From assembly GCA_945952315.1 (NCBI GenBank), contig CAMFIE010000018.1, positions 1 to 64,000 of the forward strand: a DNA stretch of 64,000 bases, read 5' to 3'. A model generated the notes under the pieces. That model made no database searches. It worked only from the letters and a program-made list of their open reading frames with translations, and was not told the origin of the DNA. Of the stretch, positions 44,281 to 53,122 are shown piece by piece. This DNA is from an uncultured Rhizobium sp. GTDB taxonomy: Bacteria > Pseudomonadota > Alphaproteobacteria > Rhizobiales > Rhizobiaceae. How positions within the stretch are numbered: the first letter of the stretch is position 1; every line of letters begins with the position of its first letter. Both the position numbers and the translations under genes were made by a program.

Positions 44281-45609
44281 ATGCGGTTGCCCCTAGCCCT
44301 GCTCAGCCTGCTTCTGGCCCTGCCGCTTTCAGCGGCAGAGAGGGACGTCGTGCCGGGCAGGGGCACCCTTGCCGCAGCGATTTCCGGGGCCTCGCCCGGC
44401 GATCATCTGAAACTTGGTGATGGGGTCTTTTCCGGTCCCGTCACCATCGACCGGGCACTCACAGTCACCGGCTCGCGCAAGTCCGTGGTCGATGGCCTGG
44501 GCAATGGCACCGTGATGACGGTCACCGCATCCGATGTCCGTCTCGATGGTTTTGTTGTCACCGGTTCCGGTCAGGTGAACCAGAACCTCGATGCCGGGGT
44601 GAAAATCCTGGTCGGTGCCGACCGCACCCGTATCGAGAACCTGCTTGTCACTGGCAATATGCATGGCATCGATGTGCATGGCGGACGGGACAGCCGCATC
44701 ATCGGCAACGAGATCATCGGCGGCCAGAGCCCGCGCATGAACGAACGTGGCAACGGCATTTATGTCTGGAACAGCCCCGGCACCCGTCTCGAGCGCAATT
44801 CGATCCGTTTCGGGCGCGACGGCATTTTCTCGAACACCGGTTCCGACAACGTGTTTACCGGCAACATCATGCGTGACCTGCGCTTTGCCGTGCACTTCAT
44901 GTATACCCGCAATACCGAGGTTTCCGACAATATCTCGATCGGCAACCATCTCGGCTTCGCCATCATGTTCTCCGAACGCGCGAAGATCCTGAACAACAGG
45001 AGCCTCGGCGACCGCGAACACGGACTGATGCTGAACTATTCGAACAATGCCGACGTTTCGGGAAATCTCGTGCGCGGCGGCGCGAAAAAGTGCCTGTTCA
45101 TCTACAATGCCCACAAGAACCTGATCTTTGACAACCGCTTCGAAGGCTGCGGCATCGGCATCCATTTTACCGCCGGTTCGGAGAAGAACGTGCTGACCGG
45201 CAATGCCTTCATCGGCAACCGCACGCAGGTGAAATATGTCGGCACGCGAAACATGGAATGGAGCTTCAGGGGCAGGGGCAATTTCTGGTCCGATCATCCG
45301 GCCTTCGACCTCAATGGCGATGGCATTGCCGACAATTTCTACCGTCCGAATGACCTGATGGACCAGATCCTCTGGTCGCAACCGGCGGCGAGCCTGCTGA
45401 TGGGTTCACCCGCCGTGCAGCTCGTGCGCTGGAGCCAGCGGGATTTTCCCGCAACACTTCCCGGCGGTGTGCGCGACAGCGCTCCGCTGATGAAACCCCT
45501 GACACTATCTGTTCCGCCGGCCATATCCGCCCTCGAGGCGGACGTTGCCGGACGCTGGACGGAAGGAAACACCGATGACACCACCACTGACGATCTCGCG
45601 GCTCACTAA
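44281..45609 (+). CDS. nosD: NosD, periplasmic copper-site assembly protein
   Basis: NosD is a periplasmic right-handed beta-helix protein that helps insert the CuZ cluster together with NosFY. The 442-residue precursor has a cleavable signal (LLALPLSAAERD) and many short Asn/Gly turns such as GNMHGIDVHGGRDSRIIGNE and ILNNRSLGDREHGLMLNYS typical of parallel-beta-helix repeats (CASH domain). It starts 5 bases after nosZ and overlaps nosF by 35 bases at its end. Confidence 0.94.
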   Translation: MRLPLALLSLLLALPLSAAERDVVPGRGTLAAAISGASPGDHLKLGDGVFSGPVTIDRALTVTGSRKSVVDGLGNGTVMTVTASDVRLDGFVVTGSGQVNQNLDAGVKILVGADRTRIENLLVTGNMHGIDVHGGRDSRIIGNEIIGGQSPRMNERGNGIYVWNSPGTRLERNSIRFGRDGIFSNTGSDNVFTGNIMRDLRFAVHFMYTRNTEVSDNISIGNHLGFAIMFSERAKILNNRSLGDREHGLMLNYSNNADVSGNLVRGGAKKCLFIYNAHKNLIFDNRFEGCGIGIHFTAGSEKNVLTGNAFIGNRTQVKYVGTRNMEWSFRGRGNFWSDHPAFDLNGDGIADNFYRPNDLMDQILWSQPAASLLMGSPAVQLVRWSQRDFPATLPGGVRDSAPLMKPLTLSVPPAISALEADVAGRWTEGNTDDTTTDDLAAH

Positions 45610-46474
45610 GCGGTTCCAGACGGTCGAGGCGCTGAAGGATGTCTCGCTTTCGCTGCAACCCGGCATGCGCGCCGCCCTTCTCGGCCATAATGGCGCCGGG
45701 AAGTCGACGATGATGAAAATCATCCTCGGTCTCATTCCGCATGAGGCGGGAGACGTATCCGTTTGCGGTTTCCGGCCCGGCTCGGCAGAGGCCCGCGCGC
45801 AGGTGGCCTATCTTCCGGAAAATGTCGCCTTCCACCCGTCGCTGACCGGCGAGGAACAGATCCGCCATTATCTGGCGCTGCGCGGTGAAAGCCCCCGGCG
45901 CGCAGGGGAACTTCTGGAGCGCGTCGGCCTTGGCCATGCCGCAGGCCGCCGCATCGGAACCTATTCGAAAGGCATGCGCCAGCGCGTGGGCCTTGCCCAG
46001 ACGCTGATCGGCCGGCCTCGGCTGCTGGTGCTGGACGAGCCGACCTCCGGTCTTGATCCGGTATCGCGCCGCGATTTCTACGATCTGCTCGACACGCTTG
46101 CGGCCGATGGAACCGCGATCCTTCTCTCCTCCCATGTGTTGACGGAAGTGGAAGCACGGACCGACAGCATTCTCATCCTGTCTGAGGGCAGACTGGTTGC
46201 GGAAGGCACGCTTGCCACCTTGCGCGCCCGCGCCGCCCTGCCCGTTACGCTGGTTGTCAGGCCAGCCGCAGGCGCCGGAACCCTTCTCTCTGATGCCTTG
46301 CCGGAAGGGGTGAAGGGGGAGGGCGGCGTGCTGCGCATCACCTGCACACAGGAAGACAAGCTGCAGCGCATCGCCCGGGTGGCCGCGCTTTCCGCCCATA
46401 TTGCCGATCTCGACGTCAATCCTCCGAGCCTTGAGGATATCTACAGCCATTTCAGCCGGAGGGATGGGCAATGA
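45575..46474 (+). CDS. nosF: NosF, ABC ATPase for copper-site assembly
   Basis: NosF is the cytosolic ATPase of the NosDFY complex. The 299-residue protein has Walker A GHNGAGKST, signature YSKGMRQRVGLAQ, Walker B LLVLDEPTSGLD, and a C-terminal extension. The start lies inside the 3' end of nosD (GGAAGGAAACACCG precedes it) and the stop overlaps nosY by 4 bases, so these genes are translationally coupled. Confidence 0.95.
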   Translation: MTPPLTISRLTKRFQTVEALKDVSLSLQPGMRAALLGHNGAGKSTMMKIILGLIPHEAGDVSVCGFRPGSAEARAQVAYLPENVAFHPSLTGEEQIRHYLALRGESPRRAGELLERVGLGHAAGRRIGTYSKGMRQRVGLAQTLIGRPRLLVLDEPTSGLDPVSRRDFYDLLDTLAADGTAILLSSHVLTEVEARTDSILILSEGRLVAEGTLATLRARAALPVTLVVRPAAGAGTLLSDALPEGVKGEGGVLRITCTQEDKLQRIARVAALSAHIADLDVNPPSLEDIYSHFSRRDGQ

Positions 46475-47292
46475 GCCGTATCTTCGCTACCGCCGCCACC
46501 GAATTCCGCATCGCCTTCCGCAATCGCTGGGTGACAATCGCGACCGGCATGATGGTCCTGTTTGCGCTGGTGCTGGCCGCTGCGGGCGCTGCTCCCACCG
46601 GGGATGTCGGTATCGACCGCTTGTCGGTCACGGTCGCCTCGCTCACCTCGCTTGCCGTCTATCTGGTGCCGCTGCTGGCGCTGCTGATGAGTTTTGATGC
46701 TGTTGCGGGCGAGGTGGAGCGCGGCACCTTGCCGCTGCTTCTCACCTATCCGGTTTCCCGCTTCGAGATCCTGCTCGGCAAGCTTATTGCCCATCTTGCC
46801 ATCCTTTCTCTTGCCGTCAGTCTCGGATACGGGGCGGCGGCGCTTGTCTCGCTCTGGTCCGATCCCGGAACGGCTTCCGGTATCGCCTCCCTCTTTCGGC
46901 TCACCTGGTCCTCGGTTCTACTCGGTGCAACCTTTCTCGGCACCGGTTATTGCCTGTCGTCGCTCGCCCGTCGTCCCTCTGGCGCGGCGGGCTTTGCCAT
47001 CGCGCTCTGGCTCGTCGCCGTCGTGCTGTACGATCTTGCCCTCCTCGCGCTCATCGTTTCCGATGGCGGCGGGGAGCTGACCACGAAGGCCCTGCCGGTC
47101 GCCCTTCTCGCCAATCCCGCCGATGCCTTCCGGGTCTTCAATCTCTCGGCAGCCGCAGCCGTGGCCGCCGCTGGCGGCATCGGCAGCGCGGCCAATGCCA
47201 TTCCTCTCTGGCAATCGGCTGCCTCGCTCGCCCTGTGGCCGGTGCTGGCCATCCTGGCAGCGACCGCTGCCTTCCGGAGGATCACACCATGA
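46471..47292 (+). CDS. nosY: NosY, permease for copper-site assembly
   Basis: NosY is the membrane partner of NosF. The 273-residue protein shows six transmembrane segments, with EVERGTLPLLLTYPVSRFEILLGKLIAHL, the conserved cytosolic coupling-region of this permease type, around residues 75-105 in part. It overlaps nosF by 4 bases and nosL by 4 bases. Confidence 0.94.
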   Translation: MSRIFATAATEFRIAFRNRWVTIATGMMVLFALVLAAAGAAPTGDVGIDRLSVTVASLTSLAVYLVPLLALLMSFDAVAGEVERGTLPLLLTYPVSRFEILLGKLIAHLAILSLAVSLGYGAAALVSLWSDPGTASGIASLFRLTWSSVLLGATFLGTGYCLSSLARRPSGAAGFAIALWLVAVVLYDLALLALIVSDGGGELTTKALPVALLANPADAFRVFNLSAAAAVAAAGGIGSAANAIPLWQSAASLALWPVLAILAATAAFRRITP

Positions 47293-47870
47293 AGAGGACA
47301 TGTCGACTGATCCTGGTTCTTGCTGCGACGCTTGTGCTCGGCGCCTGCCGTCAGGAGGCGGCGCAGGATATCACCCCGCGCGATCTCACGCCGGAAACGC
47401 TCGGCCATTACTGCCAGATGAACCTGCTCGAGCATCCTGGCCCAAAGGCGCAGGTGTTCCTTGAAAAAATGCCGGACCCGCTGTTTTTCAGCCAGGTGCG
47501 CGATGCGATTGCCTATCGCCGTGCGCCGGAGCAGATCGCCCCGATCATCGCCACCTATGTCAATGACATGGGGCGGCCGGGGGCAAGCTGGGAAAAGCCG
47601 GGCGACGGCAACTGGATCCCGGCGGAGAAAGCCTTCTATGTCGTCGGCTCCAGACGGCAAGGCGGTATGGGCGCGCCGGAAACCGTTCCCTTTGCTGCGC
47701 GGGAAAAGGCGGAGGCCTTTGCGCGTGCGGAAGGCGGCAAGGTTCTGGTCTTCGCCGATATCAGCAGTGACATGGTGCTTGCCCCCGTCGATGCGGCACC
47801 AGATGCCGGAAGCGACGATGCCGACTATGCCGGACGCCTTGGCGCCCTTACACAGAAAACCGGGGACTGA
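47289..47870 (+). CDS. nosL: NosL, copper-binding lipoprotein
   Basis: NosL is an outer- or inner-membrane-attached copper chaperone for NosZ maturation. The 193-residue precursor has a lipobox LVLGAC, then a family motif HYCQMNLLEHPGPKAQVFL with copper-ligand Cys and Met, and IATYVNDMG further on. It overlaps nosY by 4 bases and precedes nosX by 4 bases. Confidence 0.94.
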   Translation: MKRTCRLILVLAATLVLGACRQEAAQDITPRDLTPETLGHYCQMNLLEHPGPKAQVFLEKMPDPLFFSQVRDAIAYRRAPEQIAPIIATYVNDMGRPGASWEKPGDGNWIPAEKAFYVVGSRRQGGMGAPETVPFAAREKAEAFARAEGGKVLVFADISSDMVLAPVDAAPDAGSDDADYAGRLGALTQKTGD

Positions 47871-47874
47871 TCCG

Positions 47875-48819
47875 ATGAACCTCACCCGCCGCCGCCTGAT
47901 AGCCATTTCCGCTGGCCTTGCCGTTCTGCCCATTGCCGGGCCTGTCGCCCGGGCCGAGACGACCGTTATGCCGTCAGCCCGGCTCTGGACGGGCCAGGCG
48001 CTTGGTGCCCGCGCCTCGATCCGCCTAGTCCATCCGCAGGCGGAGACGATTGCCACCCGCGTGATGCAGGAAATCGACCGGCTGGAGGGCATTTTGAGCC
48101 TCTACCGGACGGACAGTGCACTCAGCCGTCTGAACCGGGACGGTTTTCTCGCGTCGCCGCCTTTTGAATTGCTCGAATGCCTTTCGCTCTCGCAGGCCGT
48201 CTGGCAGAAAAGCGGCGGGCGCTTCGATCCAACAGTCCAGCCGCTCTGGGCCTTCTGGGCCGAGACGGTGAGCGCAGGCCGTGTACCCGACGCGGTCGAG
48301 CTCAAGGCGGTTCTTGCCCGGACCGGATGGGGGCGCATAGCCCTGTCCGAGGATGGCATTCGCCTGCAGCCGGGCATGAGCCTGACGCTTAACGGTATCG
48401 GTCAGGGCTATGTTGCAGACCGGGTGGCCTCGCTGCTGCAATCGGAAGGGCTGAGCGACATTCTCATCGATACCGGCGAATTCCGCGCGCTTGGCGGCAT
48501 GCCGGAAGACGGGACAGATCCGCGTGCAGGCTGGCCGGTGACGCTTGAGCCCGGCGGGACGATCGCGCTGCGGGAACGGGCTCTCGCAACCTCGGCGCCC
48601 CTCGGAACGACTTTCGACGACACCGGGCGTTTTGGCCATATTCTGGACCCGGAAACAGGCAGGCCGGCACAGTCGGTCTGGCAGTCGATTTCGGTCACCG
48701 CGCCAACGGCAGCCATCGCCGATGCGCTGGCGACTGCGGCCTGCCTCATGCCGGACAAGCCGTCGATCGAAGCGATGATCGGCGCGTTTCCCGGCGCCCG
48801 GCTTGAAGGCATTGCCTGA
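47875..48819 (+). CDS. nosX: NosX, FAD:protein FMN transferase (ApbE family)
   Basis: NosX attaches FMN to the Thr of the NosR flavin domain. The 314-residue precursor has a Tat-like signal (LTRRRLIAISAGLAVLPIAG), then the ApbE fold with LSLYRTDSALSRLNRDG near residues 82-98, SGGRFDPTVQPLW and LTLNGIGQGYVADRV. The order nosRZDFYLX is the usual one in Rhizobiaceae. After its stop about 200 bases follow with no visible gene. Confidence 0.94.
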   Translation: MNLTRRRLIAISAGLAVLPIAGPVARAETTVMPSARLWTGQALGARASIRLVHPQAETIATRVMQEIDRLEGILSLYRTDSALSRLNRDGFLASPPFELLECLSLSQAVWQKSGGRFDPTVQPLWAFWAETVSAGRVPDAVELKAVLARTGWGRIALSEDGIRLQPGMSLTLNGIGQGYVADRVASLLQSEGLSDILIDTGEFRALGGMPEDGTDPRAGWPVTLEPGGTIALRERALATSAPLGTTFDDTGRFGHILDPETGRPAQSVWQSISVTAPTAAIADALATAACLMPDKPSIEAMIGAFPGARLEGIA

Positions 48820-49024
48820 TTGCGCCCATCGCTGAACCGCATCACATCTGTCGGCCTATTTTCCGGGTGCGCCGGAGGCTTCTGAACAGCAAATGGCGAA
48901 AGGATCGGCACTTCGGGCTGCTCGCATGGCCTGATGGGCTGGCGTGTCTCTTGCTTAACAGGCCAAGCGTGCCATTGTGGGCGCGAACCACACAAGCCCA
49001 TCATACCCAGACCGGATTTCCGAC

Positions 49025-49705
49025 ATGCCACACACTTTCGAACGGGATCTCGCGCATCTCATCGATCACATTGATACCTACCTTGCCTCTCTTTCTGCTC
49101 CGGGCGTTCCTGCCGTGCGGTCTGGAATTGCCACCTGGCGCGATGGACCAGTGCAGCGTCATGACCCCAAGCGGCTCGCGATCAACAGCCATATGGCCGA
49201 GGCGCTGGATTTTGCGGCAAAGAGCGGACAGCCGGCCCTTGCCGAGGCAATCGGTGTCATCGAGCCGCAATTGAAATGGATCAGCTATGATCACTATCCG
49301 CGCGCGCTGATCGGGGAAGGCTTTGCGACCGGCCACAGCTATGCGGCGCTGATTGGCCGTGAAGGCTGCATTCCAGCGGAAGATTTTGAACTCGGCCTGT
49401 TCCTGATTGCACCGAATGTCCTCTATCGTGATCACAAACATGCCGCTCCCGAACTCTATGCGCCTTTGACAGGCCCGCATGGATGGCGGTTTTCACCCGG
49501 TGCACCGCTGGAATGGCGCGATGCGCATCAACCGGTCTGGAACGAGGCCTTTCAACATCATGCGACGCGGGTTGGCCCGGTTCCTTTCCTCTGCATCTTC
49601 GGCTGGACCCGCGATGTGGACGAAATCGCGACGATCATTCCCTGTGATGACTGGCCTGCCCTTGAGGCCCCGACCGTCGGCCCGCCGGGCCTTGCGGATC
49701 GCTGA
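49025..49705 (+). CDS. Cupin, DMSP-lyase-like family
   Basis: The 226-residue protein has a C-terminal cupin barrel: the metal motif DHKHAAPELYAPLTG fits HxH(x)3E(x)6G, and a second His is in NEAFQHHATRVG. The FELGLFLIAPNVLYRDHKHA context matches the family containing DddL, DddQ and DddW, which cleave dimethylsulfoniopropionate. Some family members in soil bacteria have no shown DMSP activity, so the substrate is open. The ATG at 49025 gives the natural length; it is read alone. Confidence 0.75.
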   Translation: MPHTFERDLAHLIDHIDTYLASLSAPGVPAVRSGIATWRDGPVQRHDPKRLAINSHMAEALDFAAKSGQPALAEAIGVIEPQLKWISYDHYPRALIGEGFATGHSYAALIGREGCIPAEDFELGLFLIAPNVLYRDHKHAAPELYAPLTGPHGWRFSPGAPLEWRDAHQPVWNEAFQHHATRVGPVPFLCIFGWTRDVDEIATIIPCDDWPALEAPTVGPPGLADR

Positions 49706-49806
49706 GGGGCCGTGGCCAGGCGCTTTTCGTTCGTGTCAGGCCAGATAGACATCGTTTGCAAGGACGCCGCAGCAGAAACTGAGGCGATCTCGTGGATCGG
49801 CCCTTG

Positions 49807-49827
49807 ATAAATAGGAATCCTATTTAT
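49807..49827. promoter_or_regulatory. Palindrome overlapping the promoter of the MarR gene
   Basis: Ten-base arms ATAAATAGGA (49807-49816) and TCCTATTTAT (49818-49827) meet at one central A. A TTGATA hexamer (49804-49809) and a TATATA hexamer (49825-49830) are spaced 15 bases apart around it, so the palindrome would lie between -35 and -10 elements, as MarR operators often do. With this promoter the transcript would start within a few bases of the ATG at 49839. Confidence 0.6.
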
Positions 49828-49838
49828 ATAGTGTGGTC

Positions 49839-50480
49839 ATGGAAACACCCGATGACCTCCATTCAATTACGAATCGCATCCGCGAAGGCCTTTCGCGGTT
49901 GTCGGTTATCGCGCGCCATGATGACTGGGAGCAGGCAAAGAGAGTGGGTCTCAATCCCACCCAGCTTGCAATTCTCAATCTGTTGACGGCACGGGTTGAG
50001 GGCATGGGGGTTCAGGCCATAGCCCGGCATTTGGCCCTTTCCCAGCCGACCGTGACGGACTCGATCCTGGCTCTGGAACGAAAAAGCCTTGTCGAGAAAA
50101 GGCCGGGTGCCGACAAGAGAGCCGTCATCATCCGTGTTTCCGAAGAAGGACGGCAGGCTGCCAGTGCGGCTGATGGTGCTGCCAGTGCCCTGACTGCCGC
50201 TGTTGATGCGCTGTCGGGCAAGCAGCAGGAAAACCTGCTGCTGTTGCTGGTACAAATGATCCGGCATCTGCAGGAAAGCGATGCGATCCCCGTGCAGCCC
50301 ATGTGCGCCACCTGCCGCTATTTCGCGCCCTTCGCCCATCCGGAGGGGGAGCGTCCCCATCATTGTCATTATGTGAATGCGGCTTTCGGTTCGCGGGATA
50401 TCCGCATCGATTGCCGTGAGCACGTTACCGCCGATCCTGCGACCCGGGCAGCCACCTGGGCCGTTTTTCAAAAAGGATAA
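49839..50480 (+). CDS. MarR family regulator with C-terminal Cys/His cluster
   Basis: The 213-residue protein has a MarR winged helix in residues 20-140 (LNPTQLAILNLL, LALSQPTVTDSILALERKSLVEKR). About 70 extra residues follow, with Cys156 and Cys159 (CATC), a HHCH group at 174-177 (Cys176) and Cys192 in DCREH, suggesting a zinc or iron-sulfur site. No Shine-Dalgarno sequence is clear before the ATG. Target genes probably include its own promoter and the downstream exported protein. Confidence 0.88.
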   Translation: METPDDLHSITNRIREGLSRLSVIARHDDWEQAKRVGLNPTQLAILNLLTARVEGMGVQAIARHLALSQPTVTDSILALERKSLVEKRPGADKRAVIIRVSEEGRQAASAADGAASALTAAVDALSGKQQENLLLLLVQMIRHLQESDAIPVQPMCATCRYFAPFAHPEGERPHHCHYVNAAFGSRDIRIDCREHVTADPATRAATWAVFQKG

Positions 50481-50525
50481 ACCGCAACCCCTCCAGGCTA
50501 TGGAGACTGAAAGGAGCAATATACC

Positions 50526-51242
50526 ATGACAGACATTCGACTGGCCGGCGTGCTGATCGCCGGAACGGCCTTGCTATGCGCAACGGCAAGCCTCGCCGAT
50601 GGCATCCGGCCCAAGCCTTCCGAGGGCATCCATGCCGCCTTCGACATTATCGAGACCCATATTGTCACAAAGGGGGATCGGGCGATCTTCACCACCAGAG
50701 TACGGGGTCAGGCCGGATCGGAAAAGCCGAAGTCCACCGGAACATTCGAGGGTGCAGGCGTCTATGCCTATGTCTGGCCGACGTCGCTCAATTCCAGCGC
50801 GGTCGGGTTCGAGAAGGATCAGGGCATTGTTGCCCTCGCTGTGACCTTCCATCCCGATTTCGACGACGGCGCTAAAGGCGGCAAGAACCGCTCGGTCTGG
50901 CATCCGCACTGGGTCGTGCTGGCCAAGGATGCAGCCTGTGGCGCAGGTCTCAAGGTGGTCGACATTCCGAAGGGCGCAAAACCGAAGGTGCCGGAAACCT
51001 GGCCGGGCGTGCCGCTGCTGATCGACAGTCCGGCCTATCCGACGAGGCTGGAAAAAGATGACGTCCGGGTCGAAATCCCGCTGCAGCAGATCTCGGCCAT
51101 AGAGGGCGCGTCCTATGACGGCGTGACGGCGGGGCTGAAGATCAATGGAAACCTGCATGCGCCGCTGCTCTGTGTCAGCGATGTCTTCAAGGTCGCCTCG
51201 GGTGATCTGAGCCTTCCCGGCAAGGTCACTCCGGCACAGTGA
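50526..51242 (+). CDS. Exported protein of unknown function
   Basis: The 238-residue precursor has a signal peptide (LAGVLIAGTALLCATASLADG) and a soluble mature region with no motif I recognise. HPHWVVLAKDAACGAGLKVVD and LCVSDVFKV hold the only two mature cysteines, which could form a disulfide in the periplasm. It is 45 bases downstream of the MarR gene in the same direction, with GAAAGGAGCA before the ATG, and is followed by a strong hairpin. It is likely controlled by that MarR protein. Confidence 0.75.
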   Translation: MTDIRLAGVLIAGTALLCATASLADGIRPKPSEGIHAAFDIIETHIVTKGDRAIFTTRVRGQAGSEKPKSTGTFEGAGVYAYVWPTSLNSSAVGFEKDQGIVALAVTFHPDFDDGAKGGKNRSVWHPHWVVLAKDAACGAGLKVVDIPKGAKPKVPETWPGVPLLIDSPAYPTRLEKDDVRVEIPLQQISAIEGASYDGVTAGLKINGNLHAPLLCVSDVFKVASGDLSLPGKVTPAQ

Positions 51243-51249
51243 AAAAGGC

Positions 51250-51281
51250 GCGGGTTCGCCGACAGCCATCGGCGAACCCGC
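51250..51281. terminator. Strong hairpin after the exported-protein gene
   Basis: Perfect 13-base arms GCGGGTTCGCCGA and TCGGCGAACCCGC enclose CAGCCA. It lies 8 bases past the stop at 51242 and about 170 bases from the convergent sulfatase stop. The following bases have only a short T-containing stretch, but the stem is strong enough to be a terminator. Confidence 0.65.
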
Positions 51282-51451
51282 ATATTCTCCCCTCCAGGCT
51301 ATCAGAAAGAAAGAACAGCCCGACCAATACCGCGGCCGAACTGGCCAAGGCAAGTACCGTGGCGGAAAAGCATCCGCCACCGGGCTTCCGTCGGTCAGCC
51401 ACGCCGGGGCGGGGCGATCCGGCGGGATGTGTTGCCCATGCGCCGTTCCGC

Positions 51452-53122
51452 TCAGGACGAAACCGGCTTGTCTTTCGATGCAAGCCAGGCATCGCGTGCG
51501 GCATGCTGTTCCGCAAGTTCTGCCTCGTCCCAATAGCCGATCAGCACCCCCTGTTCGATCAGCGGATCGAAATGCGGGAATTTTTCGTCCATCGACGTGA
51601 CCCAGCCGTCAGAAACGGTGATGCGGTTGGCAGGGGTCTGCAACCAGCGTTCCAGCGCCCGGCGAAGCGCCGCAATCACGTCGGCCTTGTCGGGATTTCC
51701 GGCACAGTCGCTGAGTTCATCCGGATCACGGGCCAGGTCGAACAGCATGTCCGGAACCTCCGGACCGCAGATCAGCTTGTGCTTGCCGTCGGTGATCATG
51801 AACAGGCGGCAATCGCTGACGGGAAGGTCGAGCGCCAGGCGCGCGCGCTCGCCGGAATAGTCATATTCGCTGACGGCGAAGGTCCGCCAGGGTCCCTGTG
51901 TCCCGTGCAGAAGCGGCAGGATGGAGCGGCCCTCCAGCACATGCGGCTTTGCCTTTCCGCCAAGAAAATCCACGAAGGTCGGAACCATGTCGATCATTTC
52001 GACCAGTTCGCCGCACGTCGTGCCGCGCGTGGCTCCGGCCTCGGGGGAGGGGTCATAGACGATCAATGGCACCTTCACCGAGACGTCATGGAACATGTAT
52101 TTTTCGCCGAGCCAGTGATCGCCGAGATAATCGCCATGGTCGGAGGTGAAGACGATCAGCGTGTTGTCGAACAGGTTGCGCTCCTCCATGAAATGGAACA
52201 GCAGGCCGAGTTGATCATCGATCTGGCGGATCAGGCCCATATAGGCGGGGATCACCGTTTCGCGCACTTCGTCGCGGGAGAAATTGACCGAATAGCGCTC
52301 CTGCTGGAAGGCACCGAGGACGGGATGCGGGTTTTGCCGCTCCGCCTCGCTTCGAACCGGCGGCTTCACATCGGCGGCCGTGTACATGTCGTGATAGGGG
52401 GCGGGCACGATATAGGGCCAGTGCGGCTTGATGTAGGAAAGATGCGCGCACCAGCGCTCGCCTTTCGCTTCCGCCTCTTCGATGAAGCGCATGGCCCGCC
52501 GCGTCATGTAGGGCGTTTCGGAATGCTCTTCGGGTACACGTGCGGCCTTGTCGGCATGGGCGAGCAGCCAGCCGTTGAAGTTCTCGCCATTTTCGCCCTC
52601 GCCGGAATTGGCAAAATGTTCCCAGGGGTTATCCGCCTCGAAGCCAAGATCGCGCAGATAGGCGTAATAGGCCGGGTCAGGATCGTAATCGGTGGAGGGA
52701 TGCAGCCCATCGTCTCGCTCATAGGGTTCGAAGCCGCATTGCGAGACATGCACCCCGATGATCGACTGCGGATCGATGCCGAGCCGCGCCATGCCTTCGT
52801 GATCGGCGACCATGTGGGTCTTGCCGATCAGTGCCGGGCGCACCCCGATTTCGCGCAGGTGGTCACCGAGCGTCGGCTCGCCGACGCGCAGCGGAATGCC
52901 GTTCTGGGTCGAGCCATGCGAACGCATGTAGCGGCCGGTATAGGCACTCATGCGCGAGGGGCCGCAGACGGTGGATTGCACATAGGCATTGGTAAATCGC
53001 ACGCCGCGTGCGGCCAGCGCATCGATATTCGGCGTCTTGAGGCTCGGATGACCCGCGCAGGAGAGATAGTCGAAGCGCAGCTGATCGCACATGATGAAAA
53101 GCACGTTCTTGCGTCGGTTCAT
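51452..53122 (-). CDS. Sulfatase (formylglycine type) or phosphonate monoesterase
   Basis: The 556-residue protein has a cytosolic-type N-terminus MNRRKNVLFIMCDQLRFDYL (metal Asp13), the sulfatase signature VCGPSRMSAYTGRY with Cys53 to be converted to formylglycine, KTHMVADHEGM, and the metal site FTSDHGDYLGDHWLGEKYM. There is no signal peptide, so the substrate would be imported first. It is the last gene of the ABC operon, with a 4-base overlap. Substrate (alkyl, aryl or choline-like sulfate, or a phosphonate ester) unknown. Confidence 0.9.
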   Translation of the reverse strand: MNRRKNVLFIMCDQLRFDYLSCAGHPSLKTPNIDALAARGVRFTNAYVQSTVCGPSRMSAYTGRYMRSHGSTQNGIPLRVGEPTLGDHLREIGVRPALIGKTHMVADHEGMARLGIDPQSIIGVHVSQCGFEPYERDDGLHPSTDYDPDPAYYAYLRDLGFEADNPWEHFANSGEGENGENFNGWLLAHADKAARVPEEHSETPYMTRRAMRFIEEAEAKGERWCAHLSYIKPHWPYIVPAPYHDMYTAADVKPPVRSEAERQNPHPVLGAFQQERYSVNFSRDEVRETVIPAYMGLIRQIDDQLGLLFHFMEERNLFDNTLIVFTSDHGDYLGDHWLGEKYMFHDVSVKVPLIVYDPSPEAGATRGTTCGELVEMIDMVPTFVDFLGGKAKPHVLEGRSILPLLHGTQGPWRTFAVSEYDYSGERARLALDLPVSDCRLFMITDGKHKLICGPEVPDMLFDLARDPDELSDCAGNPDKADVIAALRRALERWLQTPANRITVSDGWVTSMDEKFPHFDPLIEQGVLIGYWDEAELAEQHAARDAWLASKDKPVSS

